The notes under the pieces are model-generated. The model was not told where the DNA came from. It made no database searches and saw only the letters and a list, made by a program, of their open reading frames with translations. 64,000 nucleotides of DNA from Bacteroides sp. 519 (GTDB taxonomy: Bacteria; Bacteroidota; Bacteroidia; Bacteroidales; Bacteroidaceae): assembly GCF_010500955.1 (NCBI RefSeq), contig NZ_QVMJ01000023.1, forward strand, positions 17,649 through 81,648, read 5' to 3'. Numbering within the stretch: position 1 is the first letter of the stretch; each line of letters starts with the position of its first letter. This document shows, in pieces, positions 41,885 to 51,002 of the stretch. The position numbers were made by a program, and so were the translations under genes.

Positions 41885-43065
41885 TAATTTTTATTTATCC
41901 AGGTGAGTTTTCTCCATATTCCCTCGAATGGGCCATGTTTGAATTTACTTAACCACCAGGAGCAGAATGCCATTTGTAGCAATACAAAAATGATGCCGAA
42001 AATAAAACTGTAGGTAATTCCTAAATAACGACCTAATTCAAATCCCCAATGGTAGAAGAATAAGGAACCGATAATTGACTGACCTATGTAGTTGGTAAGA
42101 CTTAGTTTTCCGTAAGGTGCAAAGCGCATCAGGAAAGTACGGTCTTTTACCCGATAAAAGGTGATCAATAATGCAGTAACAAGAACTACCATGAATGACA
42201 GGTTTCGTGTTGATACAAGAATTACTTTCAATGGGGCAAGTATTGCTTTTGTCGAAACAAATTCAGGAAGCATATTGTTGAGCCCATATAATGGGAAAAA
42301 ACACAGCAATGCTATCCCAAGGGTTTTGAACCACAAATGTTCATTTTGTTCACTGTATAAGAACCAGCCTTTACGCCCAACTATCATGCCAAACAGAAAT
42401 AATCCGGCAGTTTGGGTAAGGCGACCATGTTCCAATGCATACGCCATATTTGCCATTTGGCCTGTCCATAAATTCATTTTCACAGTTTCCCAAAAAGTAC
42501 CTGAGCTTTGTACAACAAATGCTTCGCGGAAATATTTGCCAGCAAGGTTGGTTGCCGGTTCGTAAGCCGGATTAATGAGTGCATAAATAAGTTTTATCCA
42601 GTCTACCGGTTGTAGTATTAAAATGATGGCTGTAATAATAACCACTTTATTACTAGCCCTGCAAAAGATGGGCAGAATGATACCTATCATTGCATACATG
42701 GTCAGAATCTCGCCTGTGAAAAATGCAGCATTGAACTGGCCTATTATAAAAAGAAGAACTAAACGCCATAAAAAACGTAAGCGGAAGTCTTTTCCTCGTC
42801 GACGTTGGTTATCGTCTTGTATGTAAAAGCTGAAACCAAACAGAAGTGCAAACACAGCATAGGCTTTTCCGCTAAAAGTAAAAAATAAACCGTCCCAAAT
42901 GGCTTTATCTGTAAACTTCATCCATTCAAAAGGTACTTCTTCGGGAAAAGAATAAAAGTTAAAGTGTTCAATGCTATGTAAAATGATAATGCCCATTACG
43001 GCAAGCCCTCTTAGCACATCGGCAACATCGACGCGCGCATTGGTTTCAGCGAGTTTATTGTCCAT
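41884..43065 (-). CDS. DUF418 family membrane protein (YeiB-like)
   Basis: 393 residues, about ten membrane helices. N-terminal RVDVADVLRGLAVMGIIILHS is the conserved start of the family, and the C-terminal third contains the DUF418 domain (YGKLSLTNYIGQSIIGSLFFYHWG). Members are related to integral membrane acyltransferases; function is unknown. It follows the glutaminase gene by 82 bp. A decayed fragment of a second gene of this family lies at 63577-63678. Confidence 0.85.
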   Translation of the reverse strand: MDNKLAETNARVDVADVLRGLAVMGIIILHSIEHFNFYSFPEEVPFEWMKFTDKAIWDGLFFTFSGKAYAVFALLFGFSFYIQDDNQRRRGKDFRLRFLWRLVLLFIIGQFNAAFFTGEILTMYAMIGIILPIFCRASNKVVIITAIILILQPVDWIKLIYALINPAYEPATNLAGKYFREAFVVQSSGTFWETVKMNLWTGQMANMAYALEHGRLTQTAGLFLFGMIVGRKGWFLYSEQNEHLWFKTLGIALLCFFPLYGLNNMLPEFVSTKAILAPLKVILVSTRNLSFMVVLVTALLITFYRVKDRTFLMRFAPYGKLSLTNYIGQSIIGSLFFYHWGFELGRYLGITYSFIFGIIFVLLQMAFCSWWLSKFKHGPFEGIWRKLTWINKN

Positions 43066-43147
43066 TATTAATAAAAAGTATTTGTTATATGTATAATTAA
43101 TGTCTTCTGCTTCAAATTTAACAATTCTGATTGGATTGAGGAAATAA

Positions 43148-44065
43148 TTAAAAAATACTCACCTCGGTTTTAGTGGTCAGAAGTTCCAGCGCTTTCATGC
43201 CCATAACAGAATTTCCTTTTTTATTGAGTCGCGGACTCCATACTGCTACCGAATATTTACGTGGGCAAATAGCAGCAATTCCACCACCTACACCGCTTTT
43301 ACCAGGTAGTCCTACCCGGTACGAAAATTCGCCTGCTTCATCATAAAAGCCACAAGTTTGCATTATAGCGTTGATACGTTTTACTTGCGAAGCCGTTAGT
43401 GTTATTTTATCAAACTTGAAAGGTTGTGTATGGTTAGAAAACGGTATAAATGCTTGTGCCAGTTCACGGCACGACATACCCAACGAACATTGCCTGAAAT
43501 AGAAACGTAACACCCGTTCAATATCATTCTGAATATTGCTGTGGTATTTCAGCATGTTAGCTATGGCAGCATTTAAATATCCATGTTCTCTTTCAGAAAC
43601 TGCCATGCTCTCGTTGTATTTTATCTGTTTATTTCCTCCACAAAGTTGGCGTACAAATTGAAGGTATTCTTCTTCAGGATGTTCAAGATGGGAGAGGAGT
43701 ATGTCTGCAACAACCAATGCCCCCGCATTGATAAGCGGATTACGTGGAATTCCTTTTTCAATTTCCAACTGGATAACAGAGTTAAAAGCACTTCCCGATG
43801 GTTCAACACCAATACGTTTCCACAAAGTTTCGCCTTCCAGACAAAAGCCCATGGCCAACGAAAATACTTTGGATATACTTTGAATAGAAAACCTTTCATC
43901 GCTATCGCCCATAACATACTCGGCACCCCGGATGGTTCGAAGACAAATACCATAACTATCAGGATTAACTTTTTGAAGTTCAGGGATATAGCTTGCTGGT
44001 TCACCAACGTTGCTATATGGTTTAATCTCCTGATATATTTCGTTTAAAATTTGCGTGTAATTCAT
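43148..44065 (-). CDS. glsA: Glutaminase A
   Basis: 305 residues of the serine-dependent beta-lactamase-like glutaminase family: L-glutamine to L-glutamate and ammonia. Signature pieces are GEPASYIPELQKVNPDSYGI, FSIQSISKVFSLAMG with the catalytic SxxK, PRNPLINAGALVV, and GLPGKSGVGGGI near the C-terminus with the conserved Gly-rich loop. Length is standard. It sits between a thioesterase-acetyltransferase fusion (37 bp upstream) and DUF418 (82 bp downstream) on the minus strand. Confidence 0.95.
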   Translation of the reverse strand: MNYTQILNEIYQEIKPYSNVGEPASYIPELQKVNPDSYGICLRTIRGAEYVMGDSDERFSIQSISKVFSLAMGFCLEGETLWKRIGVEPSGSAFNSVIQLEIEKGIPRNPLINAGALVVADILLSHLEHPEEEYLQFVRQLCGGNKQIKYNESMAVSEREHGYLNAAIANMLKYHSNIQNDIERVLRFYFRQCSLGMSCRELAQAFIPFSNHTQPFKFDKITLTASQVKRINAIMQTCGFYDEAGEFSYRVGLPGKSGVGGGIAAICPRKYSVAVWSPRLNKKGNSVMGMKALELLTTKTEVSIF

Positions 44066-44102
44066 ATAAAGTAGATTTTGTCTTCTCGTATTCTTGCCAT
44101 TG

Positions 44103-44957
44103 TTAATTGCTCTTTAATTGTAAATGCAATATAGGGAAGGGCTTGCCTGTACCATCAACAGCATCGCGCAATGTAACTTCAAAACCCAGGTGCAAGTAAA
44201 ATCCAACAGCTTGCTCATTCTGCTCATTTACATCCACTGTATTTACTCTTTTCTTTTCAATAGCATAGTTAACAAGGAATTTTCCCAATCCTTTTCCACG
44301 TTGGTCGGGGTGTATAAAAAGCATTTCAAGGTGTGTACCATCTATCCCCATGAAAGCAACAATACGGTTTGTACAGTCTTTAATACATACCAGATCTACA
44401 CTGTATAAAGCTTGGTTTCTGCCTATTTCTTTGAAAAAAGAAATATCTTCTTCTTTAAGGAAAGTATGGGTTGCACGTACAGAGGCTTCCCAAACATTAA
44501 TGATTTCATCAAAATCGGATTCGGTGGGATGGTACAGGTCGTTTCCTTTTTGGCATTCGGTATAAACATCTACAAACCATTTTGGAAAAGCAATAGGTCG
44601 GTTCTTCTCAATACTGTAAAAGCCACCAGTTTGTTTTCCGCGACAATGTAAAGTGTCTTTGGTTCCTATTTCCAATGTTATTTCCCATTTGGTGTGGCCA
44701 AGGTTTGAAAACCATGCTTTACCATAAACAGTATCCATAATGGTAAGTGGCTTTTTGTATTCTACCTCAGTTTTCATTAATATGGGAGATTTCTTTTCTT
44801 CCATCATATCCTGATAAGGATAATATTTATCAAGGAGAAGATGTCGTAAATCTTCAAACCATTTTACATACACAATGTTGCTTACAATGCCCATAGCATC
44901 AATTTCATAAGCTTTTATGTGGAATGTGTTTTCAACACACATAGGCTTTTTTTCCAT
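44103..44957 (-). CDS. Hotdog thioesterase + GNAT acetyltransferase fusion
   Basis: 284 residues in two parts. Residues about 8-140 form a 4HBT-type acyl-CoA thioesterase (KAYEIDAMGIVSNIVYVKWF, with the catalytic-type Asp in EIDAMG, and MKTEVEYKKPLTIMDTV). Residues about 148-284 form a GNAT N-acetyltransferase (MLFIHPDQRGKGLGKFLV is the acetyl-CoA loop; AVGFYLHLGFEV the C-terminal motif). Both use CoA esters. I have no known function for the fusion. Its promoter TATCTTTG lies at 44987-44994 on the minus strand, and it heads the unit with glsA and the DUF418 gene. Confidence 0.8.
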   Translation of the reverse strand: MEKKPMCVENTFHIKAYEIDAMGIVSNIVYVKWFEDLRHLLLDKYYPYQDMMEEKKSPILMKTEVEYKKPLTIMDTVYGKAWFSNLGHTKWEITLEIGTKDTLHCRGKQTGGFYSIEKNRPIAFPKWFVDVYTECQKGNDLYHPTESDFDEIINVWEASVRATHTFLKEEDISFFKEIGRNQALYSVDLVCIKDCTNRIVAFMGIDGTHLEMLFIHPDQRGKGLGKFLVNYAIEKKRVNTVDVNEQNEQAVGFYLHLGFEVTLRDAVDGTGKPFPILHLQLKSN

Positions 44958-44986
44958 TTTCTTTCAGGTTTTCAGTTTAACTTGCA

Positions 44987-44994
44987 CAAAGATA
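44987..44994 (-). promoter_or_regulatory. -7 promoter element of thioesterase-GNAT/glsA unit
   Basis: TATCTTTG on the minus strand, 29 bp before the ATG at 44957. Confidence 0.5.
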
Positions 44995-45229
44995 AAAAAA
45001 TAACAAATACCATAGCAATGTCAACAGCCTTGATGAAAACGTTTAAGGTGAGTTTCAAACAGAGAGAATCTAAATTACATAATTTAATTAAAAATTTTAG
45101 TTAAATTTTATCTCTTAAATGCAATATTCCCATAATCCTGTATTTATAACATTATAACACTCCTGATAAACAAAACATTCAAATTAAATGTTATTCTATC
45201 AGTTGATTATTAATTATAAAAAAGCAATT

Positions 45230-45715
45230 ATGAAACATTTATTAAAAATTATGCTAGCTGCATCAGTTCTTTTATCATTAACTATTCCCGTAAATGCACA
45301 AAAAGTGAAAAAATTAAACGAAGAACAAACAAAAACTCTTTCTGCTTTTCCCGAAGCTACTTCTGGAATGGTAAGACATGTTATTTTCCTTAATAAAAAA
45401 TCAAACGAAGATCTTTTTAAGGTTGAAATTATGCCTGGAAAAGTAATGAATGTAGATTGTAACCGTCATTCTCTGATGGGAAAACTCGAAGAAAAAGATC
45501 TTCAGGGATGGGGTTATACTTATTTTGAATTTACTTCAAATGGCCAAACACGTTCTACAATGATGGCATGTAATAAGCCTAACGAAGATAGATTTATTTA
45601 TGGACAGACTCAGTTGGTAAGATATAACAGCAAACTTCCTATTGTAGTTTATGCACCTGCCGGATATGAAATTAAATACAGAATCTGGAAAGCAGGAAAA
45701 GAAATGAATTTTTAG
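45230..45715 (+). CDS. eco: Ecotin, periplasmic serine protease inhibitor
   Basis: 161 residues from the Met at 45230 (MKHLLKIMLAASVLL...); an in-frame start at 45188 would only lengthen the signal peptide. The signal ends near VNAQ. Ecotin marks are clear: an FPEATSGMVRHVI start, the reactive loop TRSTMMACNKP with Met-Met at P1-P1' and the disulphide Cys residues, and VRYNSKLPIVVYAPAGYEI with the dimerisation tail. It should inhibit trypsin-, chymotrypsin- and elastase-like enzymes in the periplasm or at the cell surface. Single gene. Confidence 0.93.
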   Translation: MKHLLKIMLAASVLLSLTIPVNAQKVKKLNEEQTKTLSAFPEATSGMVRHVIFLNKKSNEDLFKVEIMPGKVMNVDCNRHSLMGKLEEKDLQGWGYTYFEFTSNGQTRSTMMACNKPNEDRFIYGQTQLVRYNSKLPIVVYAPAGYEIKYRIWKAGKEMNF

Positions 45716-45716
45716 A

Positions 45717-45885
45717 GGCGAGGCGTGAAGGCGTAAAAGCGCGAAAGGATGAAGGCGCGAAAGCGCGAAAGCGTAAAGGCACGAAAGGATAAAAAATATA
45801 CCTTTCGTGCCTTTTACATTTTCCCTTCGCGCTTTCATCCCTTCGCGCTTTCGCGCCTTTATGCTTTCGCGCCTTCAATATATAA
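45717..45885. repeat. Compound hairpin of GCGCGAAAGCGTAAAGG words
   Basis: Left arm: GGCGTGAAGGCGTAAAAGCG, GCGCGAAAGCGCGAAAGCG; right arm: CCTTTCGTGCCTTTTAC, CTTCGCGCTTTCGCGCC. The centre is GATAAAAAATATACC. It is strikingly GC-rich for this window. It separates convergent ecotin and MscS genes and extends into the last codons of the MscS gene (45859 onwards). Confidence 0.8.
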
Positions 45886-46920
45886 CGTTTGAGATGGGAA
45901 AGCAAAATTCAATCCGGCATCATTAAATGAACGAAGAATTTCCATATTTACATTCGATTTTACTTTACCAATATCACCTTTCTTCTCAATAAAATAAATA
46001 AAGGTAATAACCAGAGCCGAATCTGTAAAGTCAGTAAAATTGGCAACAATATTCTTAGGAGACACATATTGAATCTTGGTTGGTATGTCTCTAAGTATTT
46101 CCATTGCATTACTCATAGCATCGGGTTTTGTATCATAAGTTAATCCGATATTCATAACCACTCTTCTCATAGGTTCGGCGGTAATATTTACAATAGAAGC
46201 ATCGGCTATTTTATAATTAGGAAAGGTAATGAGTCTTTTATCGTAGTTTCTCATTTTAGTACTGCGTATACCAACATCCACAATTGTACCTTCATAACTA
46301 TCTATTTTTATTGTATCACCAATATTAAAAGGTCTGTCGGTTAATATGGTAAATGCACCAAACACGTTTTTAATAGTATCTTGCGCAGCCAATGCAAAAG
46401 CAATACCACCAATACCCAGTGTACCCAGTAATGCACTGATATTTACTCCCACATTACTTAATGCCATAACAATACCAACAATCCATACTATAACCAGAAG
46501 AGTGCGCCGTACAACAGGCATCATTTTACTCGAAAACCGTTGTGCCCTGTTGGTACCATCGGCATTGTCGGTCCAATATACTTCGAGCAAACTATTCACT
46601 AAACGGGCTAAAAACCAAGTTACATTCAGTACAATTAATATCCTGTAAGCCGAGTCTACCGCTTTCACAAAATTATCCGGATATGCCAAACGGTGCAATG
46701 CAATCCATATCCCAATAAGCATTATCCCAAACAAAAGTGGCGATTCTATAGCTTCGTAAGTTACATCATCCAGCTTGTTCTTTGTTTTTTGGGTATAAGG
46801 CTTTATAACTTTCTTATTGAATAAAGAAATAAGTCTAGTAACAACTATTGCCCCTAAAACAATAAGAATAGAAATACCCCAGTTTTCGATGGTATTTCCC
46901 CATACTTCTTTTTCTAACAT
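45859..46920 (-). CDS. MscS-family mechanosensitive ion channel
   Basis: 353 residues. Several N-terminal membrane helices lead to the pore helix (NISALLGTLGIGGIAFALAAQDTIKNVFG, here split as GLGIGG-type Gly/Ala packing), then the beta domain (FNIGDTIKIDSYEGTIVDVGIRSTKMR) and a C-terminal alpha/beta domain. It opens under membrane tension to release solutes. The last residues (YIEGAKA) are encoded in the repeat hairpin, so the end of the protein may have been altered by it. A structured leader lies upstream. Confidence 0.9.
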   Translation of the reverse strand: MLEKEVWGNTIENWGISILIVLGAIVVTRLISLFNKKVIKPYTQKTKNKLDDVTYEAIESPLLFGIMLIGIWIALHRLAYPDNFVKAVDSAYRILIVLNVTWFLARLVNSLLEVYWTDNADGTNRAQRFSSKMMPVVRRTLLVIVWIVGIVMALSNVGVNISALLGTLGIGGIAFALAAQDTIKNVFGAFTILTDRPFNIGDTIKIDSYEGTIVDVGIRSTKMRNYDKRLITFPNYKIADASIVNITAEPMRRVVMNIGLTYDTKPDAMSNAMEILRDIPTKIQYVSPKNIVANFTDFTDSALVITFIYFIEKKGDIGKVKSNVNMEILRSFNDAGLNFAFPSQTLYIEGAKA

Positions 46921-46951
46921 CTTAGTGTGATTTGTGTAATTAATAAATCCA

Positions 46952-47050
46952 ATAAAAACTCTCTATTCTTATTCAGGAGTTAAAGAAGTTATCACTTCGC
47001 TAACTCCTTCCACTCTTGAATATAATATTAACTTAAAAAGAGAGTTTTTT
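46952..47050. repeat. Nested hairpin in the mscS leader
   Basis: Outer arms AAAAACTCTCT and AGAGAGTTTTT; inner arms GGAGTTAAAGAAGT and ACTTCGCTAACTCC. It lies between the minus-strand promoter 47071-47079 and the MscS ATG, so it would be transcribed in the leader; it may also attenuate transcription. Confidence 0.6.
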
Positions 47051-47070
47051 GTTCGTTATTGCATTTCAAG

Positions 47071-47079
47071 GCAAAGGTA
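47071..47079 (-). promoter_or_regulatory. -7 promoter element of mscS-like gene
   Basis: TACCTTTGC on the minus strand; leader of about 145 nt that includes the nested hairpin. Divergent to the McrB promoter 40 bp away. Confidence 0.55.
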
Positions 47080-47118
47080 ATTTAAAATAAAGATATTTTT
47101 TATTAAAGTTTTTCTCTT

Positions 47119-47126
47119 TATCTTTG
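47119..47126 (+). promoter_or_regulatory. -7 promoter element of McrB/DUF2357 operon
   Basis: TATCTTTG, 29 bp before the ATG at 47155, fits TAnnTTTG. Confidence 0.6.
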
Positions 47127-47154
47127 CTACAACATATTCAGTTAATAATTTTTC

Positions 47155-48747
47155 ATGGATAATTTCTTTCCTGTAATCGAAAAATTCCTTAATCAAGCCA
47201 GTGAGGGTAATAGCTTTAACATTAAAAGTTATCCCAAACAATTTAATGATTTACAAGTTAAAGTAAGCTTAGGAAAAGGACCTTATAACCAGATACCATG
47301 TATAGCTTTCCTAGCCGAAGGCGAAACAACTAACCGTGGAATTTATCCGGGACTTCTGTATTTCAATAATTTGAATCTGCTGATATTATCTTATATCAGC
47401 AGTGAAGATACAATGTCAAATCTTCGTTGGGAACTTCCAAACAACATTCAAACCATCAGGGCATATTTTCAATTAAATGGACTGGGCATACCCGCACGTT
47501 ATGCCGAATCGTTTGTTTATAAGGTGTATAGTCCTATCTCCGAAATAGAACCGGAAATTATTAACAAAGACCTTGATGATATTCTATATGAATATAAAAA
47601 AATGATGAGTCGTTCGGTGAACGAGAAAGCAATTGAAATACAAATAACAGAACCGTTTATTCTTGATAAAACCAGGGATATACAATCAACAGGACTAATT
47701 TTTGGCAAAAATTTATTGTACAGATATGCTGTTTCATTGTTAACCAAGCCATTTGTTATTCTTAGCGGGCTATCTGGTTCGGGGAAAACACAACTGGCTC
47801 TAACTTTTGCCAAATGGTTAAGTAAGGACGAAAGCCAGGTGAAAATTATATCTGTAGGTGCCGACTGGAATAACCGTGAATATTTACTGGGATATCCTAA
47901 TGCCTTGGAGTATGGCAAATATATAAAACCGGAAAACGGAGTGCTCGATTTTATTATGGAAGCAAATGCAAACCCAATTAAACCTTACTTCCTGATTTTG
48001 GACGAAATGAACCTAAGTTATGTAGAGAGATATTTTGCTGATTTTCTTAGTGCAATGGAATCTCACGAAGATATACCTCTTCATCCCGACACCAATGAGT
48101 GGACAGGGTGCGATGTTCCGGCCAGCATAAAACTTCCTCCTAACCTTTATATTACAGGCACAATTAATGTAGATGAAACCACATATATGTTCAGCCCAAA
48201 GGTTTTAGATAGAGCAAATGTTATTGAATTCCGCATTACCGAAAACGAAATGAAGGAATATCTAACTCATTGTACACCTTTGAATCCTGACAATATTAAA
48301 TATAAGGGAGCAAATATGGGGCGAGATTTTATCATGATAAGTCAGGATAAAGAGTTTGAAAACAGCAAACAAATTAATGAAACATTGCTGTCTTTCTTTA
48401 TCCATCTGAAATCTGCCGGAGCAGAATTTGGTTATCGTACGGCCTCCGAGATATACCGTTTTATATCTGTAACCCGTAAATTGCATACCGGATGGAGCGA
48501 TAATGAACTGATAGATATTGCTGTAATGCAAAGAATGCTTCCTAAACTGCATGGATCACGCAAAAAAATGCAACCTGTACTAACTGCATTATGGGATCTT
48601 TGTATTGCCAGCACTGGTCTCATCATGATTGAGAACGAAGATATTTCTATCGACCACCGCTTCCGCTATCCTATATCGGCTGAGAAAATCCGTAGGATGT
48701 ATATAAACGCACGCGATAACGGATTCACAAGTTATGCCGAAGCATAA
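47155..48747 (+). CDS. McrB-family AAA+ GTPase/ATPase
   Basis: 530 residues. The N-terminal half (about 1-130) resembles the MrcB-N/DUF3578 domain (FNDLQVKVSLGKGPYNQIPC, IYPGLLYFN). The McrB-type AAA+ domain has Walker A GLSGSGKT at 205-212, Walker B LILDEMN near 280 with the McrB signature VERYFADFLSAMES, and GTINVDETTYMFSPKVLDRA near 340. McrB proteins form rings that translocate DNA and drive a partner nuclease. Stop and next start share one base, so it is translated with the DUF2357 nuclease. The pair looks like a modification-dependent or related restriction system; target unknown. Confidence 0.88.
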   Translation: MDNFFPVIEKFLNQASEGNSFNIKSYPKQFNDLQVKVSLGKGPYNQIPCIAFLAEGETTNRGIYPGLLYFNNLNLLILSYISSEDTMSNLRWELPNNIQTIRAYFQLNGLGIPARYAESFVYKVYSPISEIEPEIINKDLDDILYEYKKMMSRSVNEKAIEIQITEPFILDKTRDIQSTGLIFGKNLLYRYAVSLLTKPFVILSGLSGSGKTQLALTFAKWLSKDESQVKIISVGADWNNREYLLGYPNALEYGKYIKPENGVLDFIMEANANPIKPYFLILDEMNLSYVERYFADFLSAMESHEDIPLHPDTNEWTGCDVPASIKLPPNLYITGTINVDETTYMFSPKVLDRANVIEFRITENEMKEYLTHCTPLNPDNIKYKGANMGRDFIMISQDKEFENSKQINETLLSFFIHLKSAGAEFGYRTASEIYRFISVTRKLHTGWSDNELIDIAVMQRMLPKLHGSRKKMQPVLTALWDLCIASTGLIMIENEDISIDHRFRYPISAEKIRRMYINARDNGFTSYAEA

Positions 48748-51002
48748 TGAATGAACTCTACCAGATATCAGTTCCACTGGAAGGAAATACTTCTATTGCT
48801 CTAACCATTTATGCCAATAAACCCGGCATATTGTTCGAAATTGATAAAGAAGAAGCTTTTGAAAATGGCGAATCCCGTTTTCAGTTAGTTGAAGGTTCGA
48901 GCTATGAATATCTTCTTCCTCCCGGATACAAACTAGAAAAATCAGAAATCATTCGTCCATCGGGCATTGACCCTTGCCAGGGACGCATAATTACAAATAT
49001 TTATGTAGGCTCGCTCGATATTAATGTATGGTATCAGCAAAAGATAGTAGGTTTTGTTACCCTGGAAATCCGTTCGGTTAAAGCTAAATACAGAACCGAT
49101 TACCGACAAATGTTGCAGGACATCACAACAAAATGTACCGATTTACTTTTGCAACAATCTTCACTCGTAACCCAAACCTTTACCGCAGATATAAACAAAG
49201 ACCCTCAAACAATTTATCAACGATTCGCTTTTGTTGAATCGATAATTCGTTCGGATCAATTTATTGATTCACTGTATAAAATAAACTCCATGCCTGCCAA
49301 ACGATGGAGAACAATAGAAAGGCATACAAACATTTGCAACATACGTAGGGCTAATAATTCTGTAATCCGGCAAATAGCAAGTACTAACAGTCGTACACCT
49401 ATTTGCTCCAATCGTTCATTGAGTAATCGTTTTCCATCATTACCCAATAAAGTGAATGTGGTTGATAAAACAGAAACTACCGATATTCCGGAAAATCGTT
49501 TTGTAAAATATGTGCTCGAAACATTTATGCAGTTTTGTCTTTCGGTTTATCGGCATCCAAAAGCAGGGAACAGGTTGAAGCGGGATGCATTAGCGAGCTC
49601 CGATTTTTTGGAACGCTACTTATCGCTGCCTGTATTCAGGGATATTTCCCATCTCAACATGATTCCTTTAAACAGTCCGGTACTGCAACGCAAAGAGGGA
49701 TATAGAGAGATTTTACAATCTTATTTAATGTTCGATATGGCTGCCAGTCTTATCTGGCAAGGTGGAGATGATGTATATAAAGGTGGGAAACGTGATGTGG
49801 CTGCTTTGTATGAATACTGGTTATTCTTCAAACTACTTGATTTGATGGAAGAAGTATTTGGTATAAAACCACGTTCGGTGAATGATATTATTGAATCGGG
49901 ATACAAAAACGGCAAACATTTGTTAGAACTCAAGCTAAAACAAGGACATCTTAAAATGATTGCCGGAACCTTCGTTGCCGAAAACAGGAAATTGCATATT
50001 GAGTTCTGCTACAATCGTACCTTCTCTAGTTCAACTCCCTACCCACAGGGAGGTAGCTGGACCAGAAACATGCGACCGGATTACACTCTATCCATCTGGC
50101 CCGAAGGGATATCGCAAACAGAGGCAGAAGAACACGAAACGATTGCTCATATACATTTCGATGCCAAATATAAAATAGATAATTTCCAATCTCTGTTTCA
50201 GGATATAGACCTGAATGAAGAAAAGCAGGAACAAGCCAAAGGAAATTATAAACGGGCCGACTTATTAAAAATGCATGCCTACAAAGATGCCATCCGCCGA
50301 ACTGTGGGAGCTTATATTCTTTACCCAGGCAACGGAAAGCAAACGTTCCAGAGTTTCCATGAGTTATTACCCGGTTTGGGTGCTTTTGCTGTTTCTCCTT
50401 CCAATAGTCCCACAGCACTAAAAGCTTTTCTGCATGATATAGTGCAGCATTTCCTGAACAGAGCTTCTCAACGTGAGCTTTATTCAATTCGAACATATAA
50501 CACATTTCGCGAAACTCCCGGTCCAATACTGAAAGAGCCATTACCCGATAAATATGGTATGGAACATCCGCAAACTACCTATGTTTTAGTAGGGTATTAT
50601 AAAGATAATGCTCACCTGGAATGGATACTCAAAAACAAGATTTATAATACTCGCACCGATAATGACAGAGGATCGCTAAAATTATCCCACGAAACCACAA
50701 CTGCAAAGTATTTATTACTTCATGGAAAAGGGAGTACGCAAACCAATCTTATTTTCCGGTTAACTTCGGGCGGACCTCAGGTAATCTCCAAAGAACGATT
50801 GAAAAAGTTAAATTATCCATTTAGCAACATAAAACCTTATTATATAAGCTTCTCATTAGAGTCTTCTCTATCTGTTTGTTCTGGGTTTGGGAATATACAA
50901 TGGGATGTAAGCATGCTTTCCGGATATCAAACCGGAAGAGGTTCTGCCTTACCTTTCACTGTAACTGTAGAAGAACTTATGCAGGGAAAATATAACAGCT
51001 AA
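48747..51002 (+). CDS. DUF2357 / PD-(D/E)XK nuclease, McrC-like partner
   Basis: 751 residues. Residues about 60-290 match DUF2357 (SLDINVWYQQKIVGFVTLEI, ITTKCTDLLLQQSS, TDIPENRFVKYVLETF). The C-terminal half contains a PD-(D/E)XK nuclease-like core: AHIHFDAKYKID (Asp and Lys near 470) followed by ADLLKMHAYKDAIRR, as in McrC-type and DUF2357-associated nucleases. It should cut DNA when driven by the McrB ring. It is longer than classical McrC (about 350 residues). Overlaps the McrB stop by one base and the convergent AraC gene by four. Confidence 0.82.
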   Translation: MNELYQISVPLEGNTSIALTIYANKPGILFEIDKEEAFENGESRFQLVEGSSYEYLLPPGYKLEKSEIIRPSGIDPCQGRIITNIYVGSLDINVWYQQKIVGFVTLEIRSVKAKYRTDYRQMLQDITTKCTDLLLQQSSLVTQTFTADINKDPQTIYQRFAFVESIIRSDQFIDSLYKINSMPAKRWRTIERHTNICNIRRANNSVIRQIASTNSRTPICSNRSLSNRFPSLPNKVNVVDKTETTDIPENRFVKYVLETFMQFCLSVYRHPKAGNRLKRDALASSDFLERYLSLPVFRDISHLNMIPLNSPVLQRKEGYREILQSYLMFDMAASLIWQGGDDVYKGGKRDVAALYEYWLFFKLLDLMEEVFGIKPRSVNDIIESGYKNGKHLLELKLKQGHLKMIAGTFVAENRKLHIEFCYNRTFSSSTPYPQGGSWTRNMRPDYTLSIWPEGISQTEAEEHETIAHIHFDAKYKIDNFQSLFQDIDLNEEKQEQAKGNYKRADLLKMHAYKDAIRRTVGAYILYPGNGKQTFQSFHELLPGLGAFAVSPSNSPTALKAFLHDIVQHFLNRASQRELYSIRTYNTFRETPGPILKEPLPDKYGMEHPQTTYVLVGYYKDNAHLEWILKNKIYNTRTDNDRGSLKLSHETTTAKYLLLHGKGSTQTNLIFRLTSGGPQVISKERLKKLNYPFSNIKPYYISFSLESSLSVCSGFGNIQWDVSMLSGYQTGRGSALPFTVTVEELMQGKYNS

